NCBI RefSeq assembly: GCF_005484985.1
Contig: NZ_CP027942.1
Span: forward strand, 2,728,001 to 2,792,000
Length of the DNA stretch: 64,000 bases
Reading direction: 5' to 3'
Origin: Agrococcus sp. SGAir0287
GTDB lineage: Bacteria; Actinomycetota; Actinomycetes; Actinomycetales; Microbacteriaceae
In this document: in pieces, positions 17,596 through 25,990 of the stretch
Position numbering within the stretch: position 1 is the stretch's first letter
Layout of the letters: each line of letters starts with the position of its first letter
Position numbers and translations under genes: made by a program
The notes under the pieces: generated by a model
Databases searched by the model: none
Told to the model about the DNA's origin: nothing
Seen by the model: the letters and a program-made list of their open reading frames with translations, nothing else

Positions 17596-18510
17596 ATGAC
17601 GGCACTCACCCAGCGACGAGCGATGCGTCGCCCGGCCCGCGGCCGGTGGACGGGGCGCATCCTGCTCCTGCCCGCCCTGCTCGCGGTCGCGGTCATCGGC
17701 ATCTACCCGCTCGTCTACACGCTCGCGGTCTCGTTGTCGCGCTCGTCGCTGGGTGTGCCGTTCCAGTCGTTCGTGGGCACCGACAACCTCACGTCGGTGC
17801 TCACGCGCGGCGACACCATCCCCTCGATGGTCCGCTCGCTCGGCTTCGCGATCCCGTCGGCGCTGCTCGCGGTGGTCGCGGGGCTCGCGGTCGCCCTCGC
17901 GCTGCACCACGCTCGCGGACGCGGGCGCATCGTGCGGGCCATCCTGCTGCTGCCGCTCATGACGCCGCCGGTCATGGCCGGCGTGATCGGCAAGCTCATG
18001 CTCGCCCCCACCGGCGGCACCGTGAACAACATCCTGCGCGCGACGGGGCTCGCGACCGAGCCGGTGTCGTTCCTCGGCACGACGCCGTCGGCGATGCTGT
18101 CTCTCGTCGTCACCGACGCGTGGCAGTGGACGCCACTGTGCATGCTGCTCATCTACGCCGCGCTGCAGACGCTGCCGGCCGAGGTCTACGAGGCGGCGCA
18201 GGTCGACGGTGCATCGCCGCTGCGCACCTTCCGCTCGGTGACGCTGCCGCTGCTGCTGCCGAGCCTCGTGACGGTGCTGCTGCTCAAGCTCATCATCTCG
18301 TTCAAGGTCTTCGACCTCGTGTTCATCATGACGAGCGGCGGCCCCGGCCTCGACACCTCGGTCGCGAGCTACACGATCTACCGCTCGATGCTCGAGGAGT
18401 TCGATCTCGGGCAGGCGGGCGCCCAGACGATCATCTTCCTCATCGTCGTGACGCTCTTCGTGCTGCCGATCAGCCGCATCCGGCAGCGCCTGCAAGGAGG
18501 CACCGCATGA
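17596..18510 (+). CDS. CUT1-type ABC permease 1 (MalF type)
   Basis: A 304-residue inner-membrane permease with six hydrophobic helices; the first is LLLPALLAVAVIGIYPLVYT. The ATPase-contact EAA loop reads EVYEAAQVDGASPLRTFRSV followed by TLPLLLP. It begins five bases after the binding-protein gene and overlaps the second permease by four. No ATPase gene lies in this operon. CUT1 importers of actinobacteria often borrow a shared MsiK-type ATPase encoded elsewhere, which is the likely explanation here. Confidence 0.94.
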   Translation: MTALTQRRAMRRPARGRWTGRILLLPALLAVAVIGIYPLVYTLAVSLSRSSLGVPFQSFVGTDNLTSVLTRGDTIPSMVRSLGFAIPSALLAVVAGLAVALALHHARGRGRIVRAILLLPLMTPPVMAGVIGKLMLAPTGGTVNNILRATGLATEPVSFLGTTPSAMLSLVVTDAWQWTPLCMLLIYAALQTLPAEVYEAAQVDGASPLRTFRSVTLPLLLPSLVTVLLLKLIISFKVFDLVFIMTSGGPGLDTSVASYTIYRSMLEEFDLGQAGAQTIIFLIVVTLFVLPISRIRQRLQGGTA

Positions 18511-19469
18511 CCACGCTCCGCCCGCTCGCTCGTACCCGCGTCGCGGGTGCACAGCCTCCCGTGCCCCCGAGCACCGAGTCCATCGTCACGCACGCGAGCG
18601 GCGCGGTCCGTGCTCGCCGCCTGCCCGCCCGCGGTCGACGAGCACGCGGCGCGGCCGGCGGACCATGGGGACGCATCGCCGCGGGCATCGTGGTCGCGGT
18701 GGCCGTGCTGTTCGCCCTGCTGCCCGTCGCATCCCTCGTGCTCACCTCGCTGAAGGGCCCCGCCGACATCCTGGCGCTGCGCGTCTTCCCGGCGGAGCTC
18801 GCGTGGAGCAACTGGTCGTCGGCGTTCGAGCGCTTCCCGATCACGACGTACCTGACGAACTCGTTCGCGGTCGCCGGCCTCGCCACGCTCGTCGCGCTCG
18901 TGATCGCGATCCCGGCGAACTACGCGATCGCCCGTCTTCGCGCGGGCGGAGGCAGCGCGCTCGGCACCATCGTCTCCGTGTACATCGCACCGCCGGTCGT
19001 CGCGGTCGTGCCGCTGTTCCTGCTCGTGCGGACGCTCGGGCTCATGGACTCGATCCTCGGCCTCGCCCTCGTGGAGGCGCTCGTGATCGTGCCCGTCGTC
19101 GTCTGGCTGCTCGACGGCTTCTTCCGAGCCGTGCCCGAGGAGATCGACGAGGCGGCGGCGCTCGACGGCTGCGGACCCGTGCGCACGCTGGTGCGCATCG
19201 TGCTGCCGCTCGTGATGCCGGGCGTCGTGGCCGTGGCGATCATCGGCTTCGTGCTCGTCTACAACGACTTCCTGATCCCGGTCATCCTCACGCAGAGCGC
19301 GGACAGCCAGACGCTGCCCGTGGGCATCTCCCTCATGCAGGGCGGACGCGAGGTGATGTTCGGCCAGATGGCCGCGGCCTCCCTCACGGGCATGGTGCCG
19401 GTCTACGTGCTGGCGCTGCTGCTGCAGCGCTGGCTCGTCGGCGGGCTGACCCAGGGCTCGGTGAAGTAG
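18507..19469 (+). CDS. CUT1-type ABC permease 2 (MalG type)
   Basis: A 320-residue permease. A long basic, Pro/Arg-rich cytoplasmic N-terminus of about 55 residues precedes six helices. The EAA loop is EIDEAAALDGCGPVRTLVRI followed by VLPLVMPG, and the end (QRWLVGGLTQGSVK) is the classic MalG-type C-terminus. ATG is fixed by the ATGA overlap and by AAGGAGGC seven bases upstream. It is the last gene of the operon, followed by palindrome copy C. Confidence 0.94.
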   Translation: MTTLRPLARTRVAGAQPPVPPSTESIVTHASGAVRARRLPARGRRARGAAGGPWGRIAAGIVVAVAVLFALLPVASLVLTSLKGPADILALRVFPAELAWSNWSSAFERFPITTYLTNSFAVAGLATLVALVIAIPANYAIARLRAGGGSALGTIVSVYIAPPVVAVVPLFLLVRTLGLMDSILGLALVEALVIVPVVVWLLDGFFRAVPEEIDEAAALDGCGPVRTLVRIVLPLVMPGVVAVAIIGFVLVYNDFLIPVILTQSADSQTLPVGISLMQGGREVMFGQMAAASLTGMVPVYVLALLLQRWLVGGLTQGSVK

Positions 19470-19491
19470 CGCCTCATCCTCCGCTCAGAGT

Positions 19492-19535
19492 GAGGTTCTC
19501 GGCCGGACGTGAGGCCGCATCCAGCCGAGAGCCTC
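19492..19535. repeat. Dispersed palindrome copy C (44 bp, degenerate)
   Basis: Same architecture as 2525-2568, but the right arm has several substitutions. The left arm keeps TTCTCGGCCGGA. It lies between the convergent permease and SDR genes, where it may terminate transcription from both sides. Confidence 0.75.
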
Positions 19536-19556
19536 AATCCGCTGAGCTCGCGAAGG

Positions 19557-20411
19557 TCAGACGCGGTCCACCCACGAGTACGCGGGCCGGAAGCCCAGCG
19601 CTCGCTTCGCCTTGGCGTTGCTCAGCAGCGTGACGCGGCCCTCGATGGGGGCGCGGCGCTCGAGGTCGGCGAGCGCGCCGGTCAGCAGCTCGACGCTCGG
19701 GCGGCGCATGACGGTGTCGTCGGCGGCGACGATGAAGACCTCGGCGCCGCGTCGCCCATCCGCCTCGACGGCGAGCCGCACCGCCTGCGCCGCGTCGCGA
19801 TGGTCGATGTAGCCCCAGAGGTTCCAGGCGCGGGCGGCGGGGTCGTCCTGCCACGAGTCGAAGCGGGCGTAGTCGTCGTCGGTGAGCACGTTCGAGAAGC
19901 GCAGGCCGATGATGGATGCGCCCGGCTGCCAGCGCGCGAAGTGCCGCGCCATCTCCTCCTCGACGGCCTTGCCGAGCGAGTACGTCGTCTCCGGGCGCAC
20001 CGTGTACTCCTCGTCGACCGGCAGGTACGGCGGCGGGGTCTCGAACGGCAGGCCGAGCACGGTCTCGCTCGAGGCCCACACGACCTTGGCGATGCCGAGC
20101 ATGCGCGCGGCCGCGAGGACGTTGTAGCCGGAGACGGCGTTGTTGGCGAAGATCGCGGCGTTGGGCTTGCGCCCCGGCGCGGGCACGGCGCCGAGGTGCA
20201 CGACCGCGTCGAAGCCGCCGAGCCGGTCGTCGACGCCGCTCATCGCCTCGACGACCTGGCCGAAGTCCGTCAGGTCGACGATCGGCCCGCCGTCGGGTCC
20301 GTCGGGCGAGGGCGCCTGGTCGATGCCGAGCACGTCGTGCCCATGCTCGCGCAGGTGCGCGACCGTGGCGCGGCCGACGCGGCCGGATGCTCCGGTGACG
20401 AGGATCTTCAT
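19557..20411 (-). CDS. NAD-dependent epimerase/dehydratase family protein (SDR)
   Basis: A 284-residue extended short-chain dehydrogenase. The N-terminal dinucleotide motif is TGASGRVGRATV with an acidic residue after strand 2 (LGIDQ), pointing to NAD. The catalytic YSLGK (Tyr-x3-Lys) follows the ASSETV serine region. It resembles uronate-dehydrogenase-like and sugar-nucleotide epimerase members. It stands alone, convergent to the preceding operon, with 261 bases of featureless GC-rich DNA upstream before the next gene. The substrate is not determinable. Confidence 0.9.
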   Translation of the reverse strand: MKILVTGASGRVGRATVAHLREHGHDVLGIDQAPSPDGPDGGPIVDLTDFGQVVEAMSGVDDRLGGFDAVVHLGAVPAPGRKPNAAIFANNAVSGYNVLAAARMLGIAKVVWASSETVLGLPFETPPPYLPVDEEYTVRPETTYSLGKAVEEEMARHFARWQPGASIIGLRFSNVLTDDDYARFDSWQDDPAARAWNLWGYIDHRDAAQAVRLAVEADGRRGAEVFIVAADDTVMRRPSVELLTGALADLERRAPIEGRVTLLSNAKAKRALGFRPAYSWVDRV

Positions 20412-20672
20412 GGGGCGGCGGCTCCTTCAGCGGCTCGGGCGGATGCGCACGACGCTATCCGCGCGGGCGTCGGCGGGCGACGGCTTGCGCCGCGCGTCGA
20501 GTCCGCCGAGCGAATGCGGCCGCAAAGCGCTTCCCGATCGACGCGGCTCGCTGCTCGTCACACGGCCGCGCGGGCTGCTCGCGCATTCCCGCGGTGACGC
20601 ATCGCCGCGCCGACCACTGCTCCGCGTCCTGGCCTGCGTGCGGCTCGAGCCTCTTCGGCGGGGTTGGCAGAA

Positions 20673-21155
20673 CTAGAACTGCCGAGGCGCCTGCTGCAGC
20701 GCGATCCGGCGCTGGTTCTCCTCGCGCACCATGCCCGGGATCAGAAACAGGTCGACGACCCACCAGATGGCGACGCCGAGCCAGGCGACAAGCCCGAGCC
20801 CGAAGGCGATCATGAGCGGCCCGCTCAGCAGCGTGAGCGCAAGCATCCCGATCGCGGAGCCGACGCGGCCGAGATAGAAGCGATGGATGCCGAGCGTCCC
20901 GAGGAAGATCGCGAGGACGTAGGCGATGCCGGCCTCCTTGAGCGGCGCGACGATCACCACCTGCGGCTGGGCGTACGCGTAGAACTGGGGCTGCGGCGAC
21001 TGCTGCGGCGCCTGCGCGATCGGAGCGGTCGGCGCATGGAGCATGATCTCGTTGGCGGCCTGCCGGGGAGCACCCCAAGCCTGGCCATCCCACCATCTCT
21101 CGACGCCGTGGGCGTCGCGGTGCCAGCCCGCCGGCGTGGCAGCAGAAGTCGTCAT
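20673..21155 (-). CDS. DUF2510-TM2 domain membrane protein
   Basis: A 160-residue protein. An N-terminal DUF2510 module (AGWHRDAHGVERWWDGQAW) is followed by a Pro/Gln-rich linker. A TM2 domain then has two helices around the diagnostic GIHRFYLGRVGSAIGML and a final VDLFLIPGMVREEN. Such proteins are common and poorly understood in actinobacteria; they are predicted to sit in the cytoplasmic membrane with DUF2510 inside. It is monocistronic, with a perfect 16-base palindrome about 30 bases upstream. Confidence 0.9.
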   Translation of the reverse strand: MTTSAATPAGWHRDAHGVERWWDGQAWGAPRQAANEIMLHAPTAPIAQAPQQSPQPQFYAYAQPQVVIVAPLKEAGIAYVLAIFLGTLGIHRFYLGRVGSAIGMLALTLLSGPLMIAFGLGLVAWLGVAIWWVVDLFLIPGMVREENQRRIALQQAPRQF

Positions 21156-21184
21156 GGTCGGATGCTATGTGCCACCAATGACAT

Positions 21185-21200
21185 CGAGACTCGAGTCTCG
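21185..21200. promoter_or_regulatory. Perfect 16-bp palindrome upstream of the TM2 gene
   Basis: CGAGACTCGAGTCTCG is exactly self-complementary and lies 30 bases before the start of the DUF2510-TM2 gene. It could be an operator; no cognate regulator is adjacent. Confidence 0.3.
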
Positions 21201-21308
21201 CTCACCGTTGCGAGATCGTGACACGCCGTCTCCGCGCACCCTGAGCCTGGACGGCGGAGCGATCGCGATCGCGTCGGTGCCGCGCACGTCGTCTCAAGGC
21301 CCTGCGGC

Positions 21309-22031
21309 TCACTCCCCCGACAGCAGCGACAGCCCGGCCGCGAGCGCGAAGCCGAGCACGGTCGCGAGGCCGGCCCATCCCTTCGCCTTCTCGCGCGCCT
21401 CAGGCGCCATCGCGTCGATGAGCATGACGAGCAGCGCGCCGGCGGCGAAGCCCTCGATGCCGGCGCGCAGCTCGTCGGATGCGGCGTCGGCGACCAGGGT
21501 GCCCACGACCGTCGCGACCATGCACGCGACCGAGACACCGGCCCAGAGCAGCAGCACATGCCGGCGTGGGGACTTGGCGCGCAGCATGTCGGCGGAGGAG
21601 CCGAGCGACTCGGGCAGGTTCGAGACGAAGATGGCGATGAGCAGTGCGGCGCTCACGCCCTCGCCGGTGGCGATGCCGATGCCGAGCACCGCCTGCTCGG
21701 GGATGCCGTCGAGCAGCGCACCGATCGCGAGCGGCAGCCCTGCTCCGCTCTTCCCGTCGCGCGCGCCGAGCCGCTCGACCCCGCGGTCGGCGAGGAAGAA
21801 GGTGGCGGCGCCGATGGCGAGCCCGATCGCGACGGGCACGGCGCCGCCGGTCGACAGCCCCTCCTCGGCGAGCTCGAACGCGATGCTCGCGATGAGCGCA
21901 CCTGCGCCGAACGCGAGCACGAGTCCGACGAGCATCCGCGGCCACGGCCGGATCGCGGTGAGGATGGCGCCGAGCAGGAGCGACGACGCGGCGATCGCTC
22001 CCCAGACCGCGCTCTCGAGCAGCACCGCCAC
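21309..22031 (-). CDS. ZIP-like family membrane protein with altered metal site
   Basis: A 240-residue protein with about eight hydrophobic helices and the overall look of ZIP (ZupT-like) metal transporters: GAGALIASIAFEL, a helix IV segment LDGIPEQAVLGIGIA and a helix V segment FVSNLPESLGSS. In classical ZIP proteins helices IV and V carry HNxPEG and HxxPE. Here the histidines are replaced by Asp and Asn. It may therefore carry another ion or no metal. The start is GTG. A weakly supported transporter assignment with an intact fold. Confidence 0.75.
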   Translation of the reverse strand: MAVLLESAVWGAIAASSLLLGAILTAIRPWPRMLVGLVLAFGAGALIASIAFELAEEGLSTGGAVPVAIGLAIGAATFFLADRGVERLGARDGKSGAGLPLAIGALLDGIPEQAVLGIGIATGEGVSAALLIAIFVSNLPESLGSSADMLRAKSPRRHVLLLWAGVSVACMVATVVGTLVADAASDELRAGIEGFAAGALLVMLIDAMAPEAREKAKGWAGLATVLGFALAAGLSLLSGE

Positions 22032-22159
22032 GACCCCTCCGATCTCGACGCGCGGTCGGTCACGGCCGTCGCGCCTCCATCGTGGACCCGTCTCGGGTGG
22101 CTCGACGGATCATCCAGAGGCCCTTTCGATGCCGCTGCCGCCTCTGGCAGGCTGCCGGG

Positions 22160-22675
22160 ATGCACGCCACGCGCAGCATCGTCCTGAGCGCGGCCGCCGT
22201 CGCCGCCGTGCTCGCCGCTTCCGGATGCGGGTCGGCGCCCGAGCCCGAGCCCGAGCCGTCGCCGTCCGCGCCGGAGTCCGCCTCCGCGTCACCGAGCCCC
22301 TCGCCGACGCCCTCGGCGAGCGCCGCGCCGTACGACGATCCCGGGACGCCCGAGGGATCCATCGCCCGTGCCGAGATCGCGATGGTCGACGGCGTGCCGC
22401 AGATGAGCATCACGGCACTCGCGCCGGTCGTCGCCGGTCAGACGTTCGTCGTCGAGGGGCAGTGCACGGGTGGCGAGCGGATGGACTTCCGCGTCGACCG
22501 GGCCATCGCGGGCGACGCCGACGAGCGGCTGCTCGTGCAGGGCACGATCGACTGCGATGCGCCGGCCGTCGAGAACTTCTCGTACTCGCTGCCCTACGAC
22601 GGACTCGTGCAGCTGTCCCTCGCGGCCGATGAGGACGTGACGATGGCGTGGGCGCTCGTGCGCGCCGAGGGCTGA
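22160..22675 (+). CDS. Hypothetical lipoprotein
   Basis: A 171-residue secreted lipoprotein. The signal peptide ends in lipobox LAASGC (Cys23), followed by a Pro/Ser/Glu low-complexity linker of about 35 residues rich in EP and SPS repeats, then a compact domain of about 110 residues with two cysteines (GQCTGG and TIDCDAP) that could form a disulfide. No known family was recognised. The linker is typical of actinobacterial surface lipoproteins, holding the domain away from the membrane. Confidence 0.8.
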   Translation: MHATRSIVLSAAAVAAVLAASGCGSAPEPEPEPSPSAPESASASPSPSPTPSASAAPYDDPGTPEGSIARAEIAMVDGVPQMSITALAPVVAGQTFVVEGQCTGGERMDFRVDRAIAGDADERLLVQGTIDCDAPAVENFSYSLPYDGLVQLSLAADEDVTMAWALVRAEG

Positions 22676-22709
22676 GGTCGGCGGCGAGCCGCACCGCGGG
22701 GCGAGGCGC

Positions 22710-23693
22710 TCACTCCGCGGTCGACTCCCCGACGAGCGCGAGGTACTCGGCGATCACCGCATCCACCGACTCCGGCGCCTCGATGCCGAGCGCGATCGCG
22801 CGCTCGGGCGCGAAGGCCGCGGGCCAGGTCTCGACGATCGCGACGATCGCCGGGTCGATGGCGTCGTCGACGAGGTCGGACAGCGGCCGCCCCGAGACGC
22901 GGTCGAGCGCCTCGAGCATCTGCGCGGGCGTCGTCGAGAGGCCCGGCAGCATGACGGCGGTGGGGCTGCCCCACTCGTCGGCCGTCGCGGTCGCGGCGCG
23001 GACGAGCGCGTCGATCGTCCGCTCGGGCGACGAGAGCGTGATGGGGGTGTCGCGCGGCACCGGCAGCGGGGCGCGGACGCCCGCGACGGGCTCGCGCACG
23101 ATGCCCGACACGAAGGATGATGCGGCAGCGTTGGGCGCGCCGGGGCGCACCGCGACGGTCTGGAGGCGCAGCGTGCGCGCCTGCACGAGGCCGCGGCGTC
23201 CGTAGTCGGCGACGAGCAGCTCGGCCATGTACTTCTGCGCGCCGTAGCTCGACTGCGGGCGCGGCAGGGTGTCGTCGCGGATGACGTCGGGCTGGCCGAG
23301 GAAGGGGTCGTCGCCGAAGACGGCGAGCGAGCTCGAGAACACGAAGGTCGCCGGCTCGGCGCCGCGCTCGGTCGCGGCGCGGAGGTGGTCGAGCAGCGCG
23401 CGGGTGTCGTCGACGTTCGTCTGCAGGCCGAGGTCGAGGTCGGCCTCCGCGGCGCCCGAGACGACGCCCGCGAGGTGGAACACGACGTCGAGCGGGCCGA
23501 GATGCGCCACCTGCTCGCCAATCGGGCCGACGAGCGCATCCACCCGTCCGTCCTCGAGCAGCTCGGGGCGCGGCTCGGCGATGTCGAGCAGCGTGAGGCT
23601 GTCGACGCGGCCGAGCGGCGCGTCGAGGCCGAGGATGCGGTGGGCGAGCTGCGTGCCGACGAAGCCGGCGCCGCCGGTGATGAGGATGCGCAT
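22710..23693 (-). CDS. denD: D-erythronate dehydrogenase-like SDR (DenD type)
   Basis: A 327-residue NAD-dependent SDR. ATG is chosen where the dinucleotide motif begins (MRILITGGAGFVGTQLA, acidic LLDIAEP after strand 2). Catalytic YGAQK follows FSSSLAVFG. The LQTVAVRPGAPN and SFVSGIVREPVAG segments match the DenD subgroup, which oxidises D-erythronate to 2-oxo-tetronate. No tetronate kinase or aldolase partners are nearby, so the pathway role is uncertain and related sugar-acid substrates remain possible. Confidence 0.8.
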   Translation of the reverse strand: MRILITGGAGFVGTQLAHRILGLDAPLGRVDSLTLLDIAEPRPELLEDGRVDALVGPIGEQVAHLGPLDVVFHLAGVVSGAAEADLDLGLQTNVDDTRALLDHLRAATERGAEPATFVFSSSLAVFGDDPFLGQPDVIRDDTLPRPQSSYGAQKYMAELLVADYGRRGLVQARTLRLQTVAVRPGAPNAAASSFVSGIVREPVAGVRAPLPVPRDTPITLSSPERTIDALVRAATATADEWGSPTAVMLPGLSTTPAQMLEALDRVSGRPLSDLVDDAIDPAIVAIVETWPAAFAPERAIALGIEAPESVDAVIAEYLALVGESTAE

Positions 23694-23849
23694 GGGTCCA
23701 TCCTCTCGGACGCGGCCGCGGTGCCTGCGAGGTACGGGGCGGCGCGACAAGCGTTCCGCGACTGCCTTCATCCGCGGATGGCGCGCCTGCGCACCGCTTG
23801 GCCTGCACGGCTCGCTCGGACGCCGAGCAGCCGTGCGGGTCGCACGCGC

Positions 23850-24452
23850 TCAGGGCAGCAGCACCGTCACCTGCGCGCGCAGCAAGGCCAGCAGCTCGTC
23901 CTCCGACGCGTCGGCGGCGAGCGGCGACGTGAGGGCGAGGAGCATCGCAGCGTTCGCCAGCCGGGCGAGCGTCGCCGCAGCCGTCGCGTCGACGCCGGTC
24001 GTGCGCGCGATCGTCTCGGCGATCGCGCGCTCGGTCCGCGCCGTCGAGGCCAGGGCCTCGATCCGGTGGGGCGTCGTGGGATCCCCGAAGAGCAGCTCGC
24101 GCAGGTAGGTGCGGCCGTTCGCGACGTGCGCGCGGTTGCAGTGCACGACCTCGCCGATGATCGCCATGACGCCGTCGAGCGCCTCCGTCGCGACGTCGGC
24201 ACGAGCGATGCCGCGCTCCAGCGCCTCGGCGTACGCGGCGTTCTGCGCCAGCAGGAGGAGGTCGCCCTTCGTCGGCGCGTAGAGGAAGAGCGTGCCGGTG
24301 CCCACGTCGGCGCGGTCGGCGACCTCCTGCGTCGTGACGCCGTCGACGCCGCGAGCGTCGAAGAGCTCCCGCGCCGCTCGCGTGATGCGCTCGAGCTTCT
24401 CCTGCTTGTTGCGCTCGCGCCGTCCCGTCGGCTCCGCCGTGCCTGCTGCCAC
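23850..24452 (-). CDS. TetR family transcriptional regulator
   Basis: A 200-residue regulator. The N-terminal HTH (about 17-63) reads ITRAARELFDARGVDGVTTQEVADRADVGTGTLFLY in overlapping segments, a standard TetR DNA-binding domain. The C-terminal helical ligand domain is unassigned. GTG start behind GGGGAGACGA. It is divergent from the NTF2-like and oxidoreductase genes 100 bases away and probably represses them, as is usual for this arrangement. Confidence 0.93.
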   Translation of the reverse strand: MAAGTAEPTGRRERNKQEKLERITRAARELFDARGVDGVTTQEVADRADVGTGTLFLYAPTKGDLLLLAQNAAYAEALERGIARADVATEALDGVMAIIGEVVHCNRAHVANGRTYLRELLFGDPTTPHRIEALASTARTERAIAETIARTTGVDATAAATLARLANAAMLLALTSPLAADASEDELLALLRAQVTVLLP

Positions 24453-24496
24453 TCGTCTCCCCTCGGCGCGCTCAGGCTATCCGCGCGCACCGTCGC

Positions 24497-24524
24497 TTGC
24501 CCTTTCGTCATTTCTGAGTACAGT
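24497..24524 (+). promoter_or_regulatory. Predicted promoter for the NTF2-like/oxidoreductase unit
   Basis: A -35 like TTGCCC (24497-24502) and a -10 like TACAGT (24519-24524) with a 16-base spacer lie in the intergenic region with TetR, about 30 bases before the start codon. The match to the sigma-70 consensus is moderate. Confidence 0.45.
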
Positions 24525-24554
24525 CGGTTTCGATCGCACTCATGAGGAGGAAGC

Positions 24555-24920
24555 ATGGACAACGCGCAGATCGTCAGGGAGTTCTGGACGCAGGCGTTCC
24601 AGCAGAAGGATCCGGCTGGGGCCGCTGCTGAGCACCTGGGCGAGCAGTACATCCAGCACAACCCGCTCGCCGTCGACGGCGCCGAGGGGCTCGTCGGGTT
24701 CGTCGGGGCGCTGCAGCAGCAGGATCCGGGCTTCCGCGCGCAGCTCATCCGCATCGTCGCAGAGGGCGACCTCGTCGCGACGCACAGCCGCTTCGACGTC
24801 GGTGGGGCGACCATGTCGGCCATGGACTTCTGGCGCCTCGAGGACGGTCGGATCGTGGAGCACTGGGATGCGATCCAGCCCGTGCCGGCGCAGTCGCGCA
24901 ACGACCACGGCATGTTCTGA
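24555..24920 (+). CDS. NTF2/SnoaL-like small protein
   Basis: A 121-residue single-domain protein of the SnoaL-like (NTF2 fold) group: an N-terminal helical part (IVREFWTQAFQQKD), YIQHNPLAVDGAEG, then strands ending in DFWRLEDGRIVEHWDAIQPVP. ATG follows ATGAGGAGGAAGC. Its stop overlaps the oxidoreductase start (TGATG), so the two are coupled. Members act as small-molecule isomerases or binding proteins; no substrate can be named. Confidence 0.92.
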   Translation: MDNAQIVREFWTQAFQQKDPAGAAAEHLGEQYIQHNPLAVDGAEGLVGFVGALQQQDPGFRAQLIRIVAEGDLVATHSRFDVGGATMSAMDFWRLEDGRIVEHWDAIQPVPAQSRNDHGMF

Positions 24921-25873
24921 TGCCCGAGGATGCCGCCTCGGCGCGCGCCGTCGTCGCCGACGAGCCGGGCGGGCCCGACGTCCTCCGCGTCGCCGCCGTG
25001 CCGATGCCCGAGCCCGGCATCGGCGAGGTGCTCGTGCGCGTGCACGCGGCGAGCGTGAACCCGGTCGACGTCATGCAGCGCCAGCACGGCACGTTCGGCG
25101 GCGGCCGGTCGATCCGCATCGGCTACGACGTCGCGGGCGTCGTGGAGGAGGTCGGCCCCGGCGTCACGCTGTTCGCACCCGGCGACGCGGTGTTCGGCAT
25201 GCTGCCCTTCCCCCACGCCGCGGGCGCGTACGCGACCCACGTCGTCGCCCCGACGCGAGCGCTCGTGCGCACTCCGGCGTCGCTGAGCCACGCCGAGGCC
25301 GCAGCGCTGCCGCTCGCCGGACTCACCGCGTGGCAGGCGCTGGTCGACACCGCGCGCCTCGAGCGCGGGCAGCGCGTCGTCGTGACGGGCGCGGCGGGCG
25401 GCGTCGGCCATCTCGCGGTGCAGATCGCCCATGCGATCGGCGCGCATGTCATCGGCGTCGCATCCGCGACGGATGCGGCGCTCGTGCGCTCGCTCGGCGC
25501 CGACGAGGTGCTCGACTACCGCGAGCAGCACTATGCGGACGTCGTGCGCGGCGCCGACGTGGTGCTCGACGTGCAGGGCGGCGAGAGCGCCGCCCTGGGG
25601 GTCGCCGCCGTGCGGCCGGGCGGCATCCTCGTCATCACGCTGCCGCAGCAGATGGCGACGCTCGCGCCGATCGCGGAGGCCGCGGGCGTGCGCGCCGCGG
25701 CGCTGTTCGTGGAGGCCGACCAGGTCGGGCTCGCAGGCATGGTCGAGCTCGTGGAGTCGGGGCTGCTGCGGCCGATCGTGGCCGCGACGCTGCCGCTCGC
25801 CGAGGCCGGCCGCGCCCAGAGCGAGCGCTTCGGCCCCGGCAAGGTCGTGCTCCTCACTTCCGACGAGGGGTGA
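24920..25873 (+). CDS. Zinc-independent quinone-oxidoreductase-like MDR enzyme
   Basis: A 317-residue medium-chain reductase/dehydrogenase. The GroES-like domain (VHAASVNPVDVMQRQ, GYDVAGVVEEVGPGV) is followed by the nucleotide-binding domain with VTGAAGGVGHLAVQIA. The catalytic zinc cysteines are absent, placing it with NADPH:quinone/enal reductases. It forms a two-gene unit with the NTF2-like gene, likely controlled by the divergent TetR in response to an electrophile. Confidence 0.93.
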   Translation: MPEDAASARAVVADEPGGPDVLRVAAVPMPEPGIGEVLVRVHAASVNPVDVMQRQHGTFGGGRSIRIGYDVAGVVEEVGPGVTLFAPGDAVFGMLPFPHAAGAYATHVVAPTRALVRTPASLSHAEAAALPLAGLTAWQALVDTARLERGQRVVVTGAAGGVGHLAVQIAHAIGAHVIGVASATDAALVRSLGADEVLDYREQHYADVVRGADVVLDVQGGESAALGVAAVRPGGILVITLPQQMATLAPIAEAAGVRAAALFVEADQVGLAGMVELVESGLLRPIVAATLPLAEAGRAQSERFGPGKVVLLTSDEG

Positions 25874-25990
25874 GGGCGGGGCGGCTCGCGCGCACCGCGG
25901 GCCGCTCCGGCAGGCGCCCGCCCAGCCCCTGTCCCTCGGCCGTGCGCGCGATGCGGTCGCGCCGCGATCTGCGGGATCGCGCCGCGCGAA

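Noticed and set aside
16289..19469. Naming the importer as LsrB/LsrC/LsrD
   Set aside because: Binding protein and permeases have CUT1 sugar features (family-1 fold, EAA loops, MalG-type tail), not the CUT2 type of the Lsr system.
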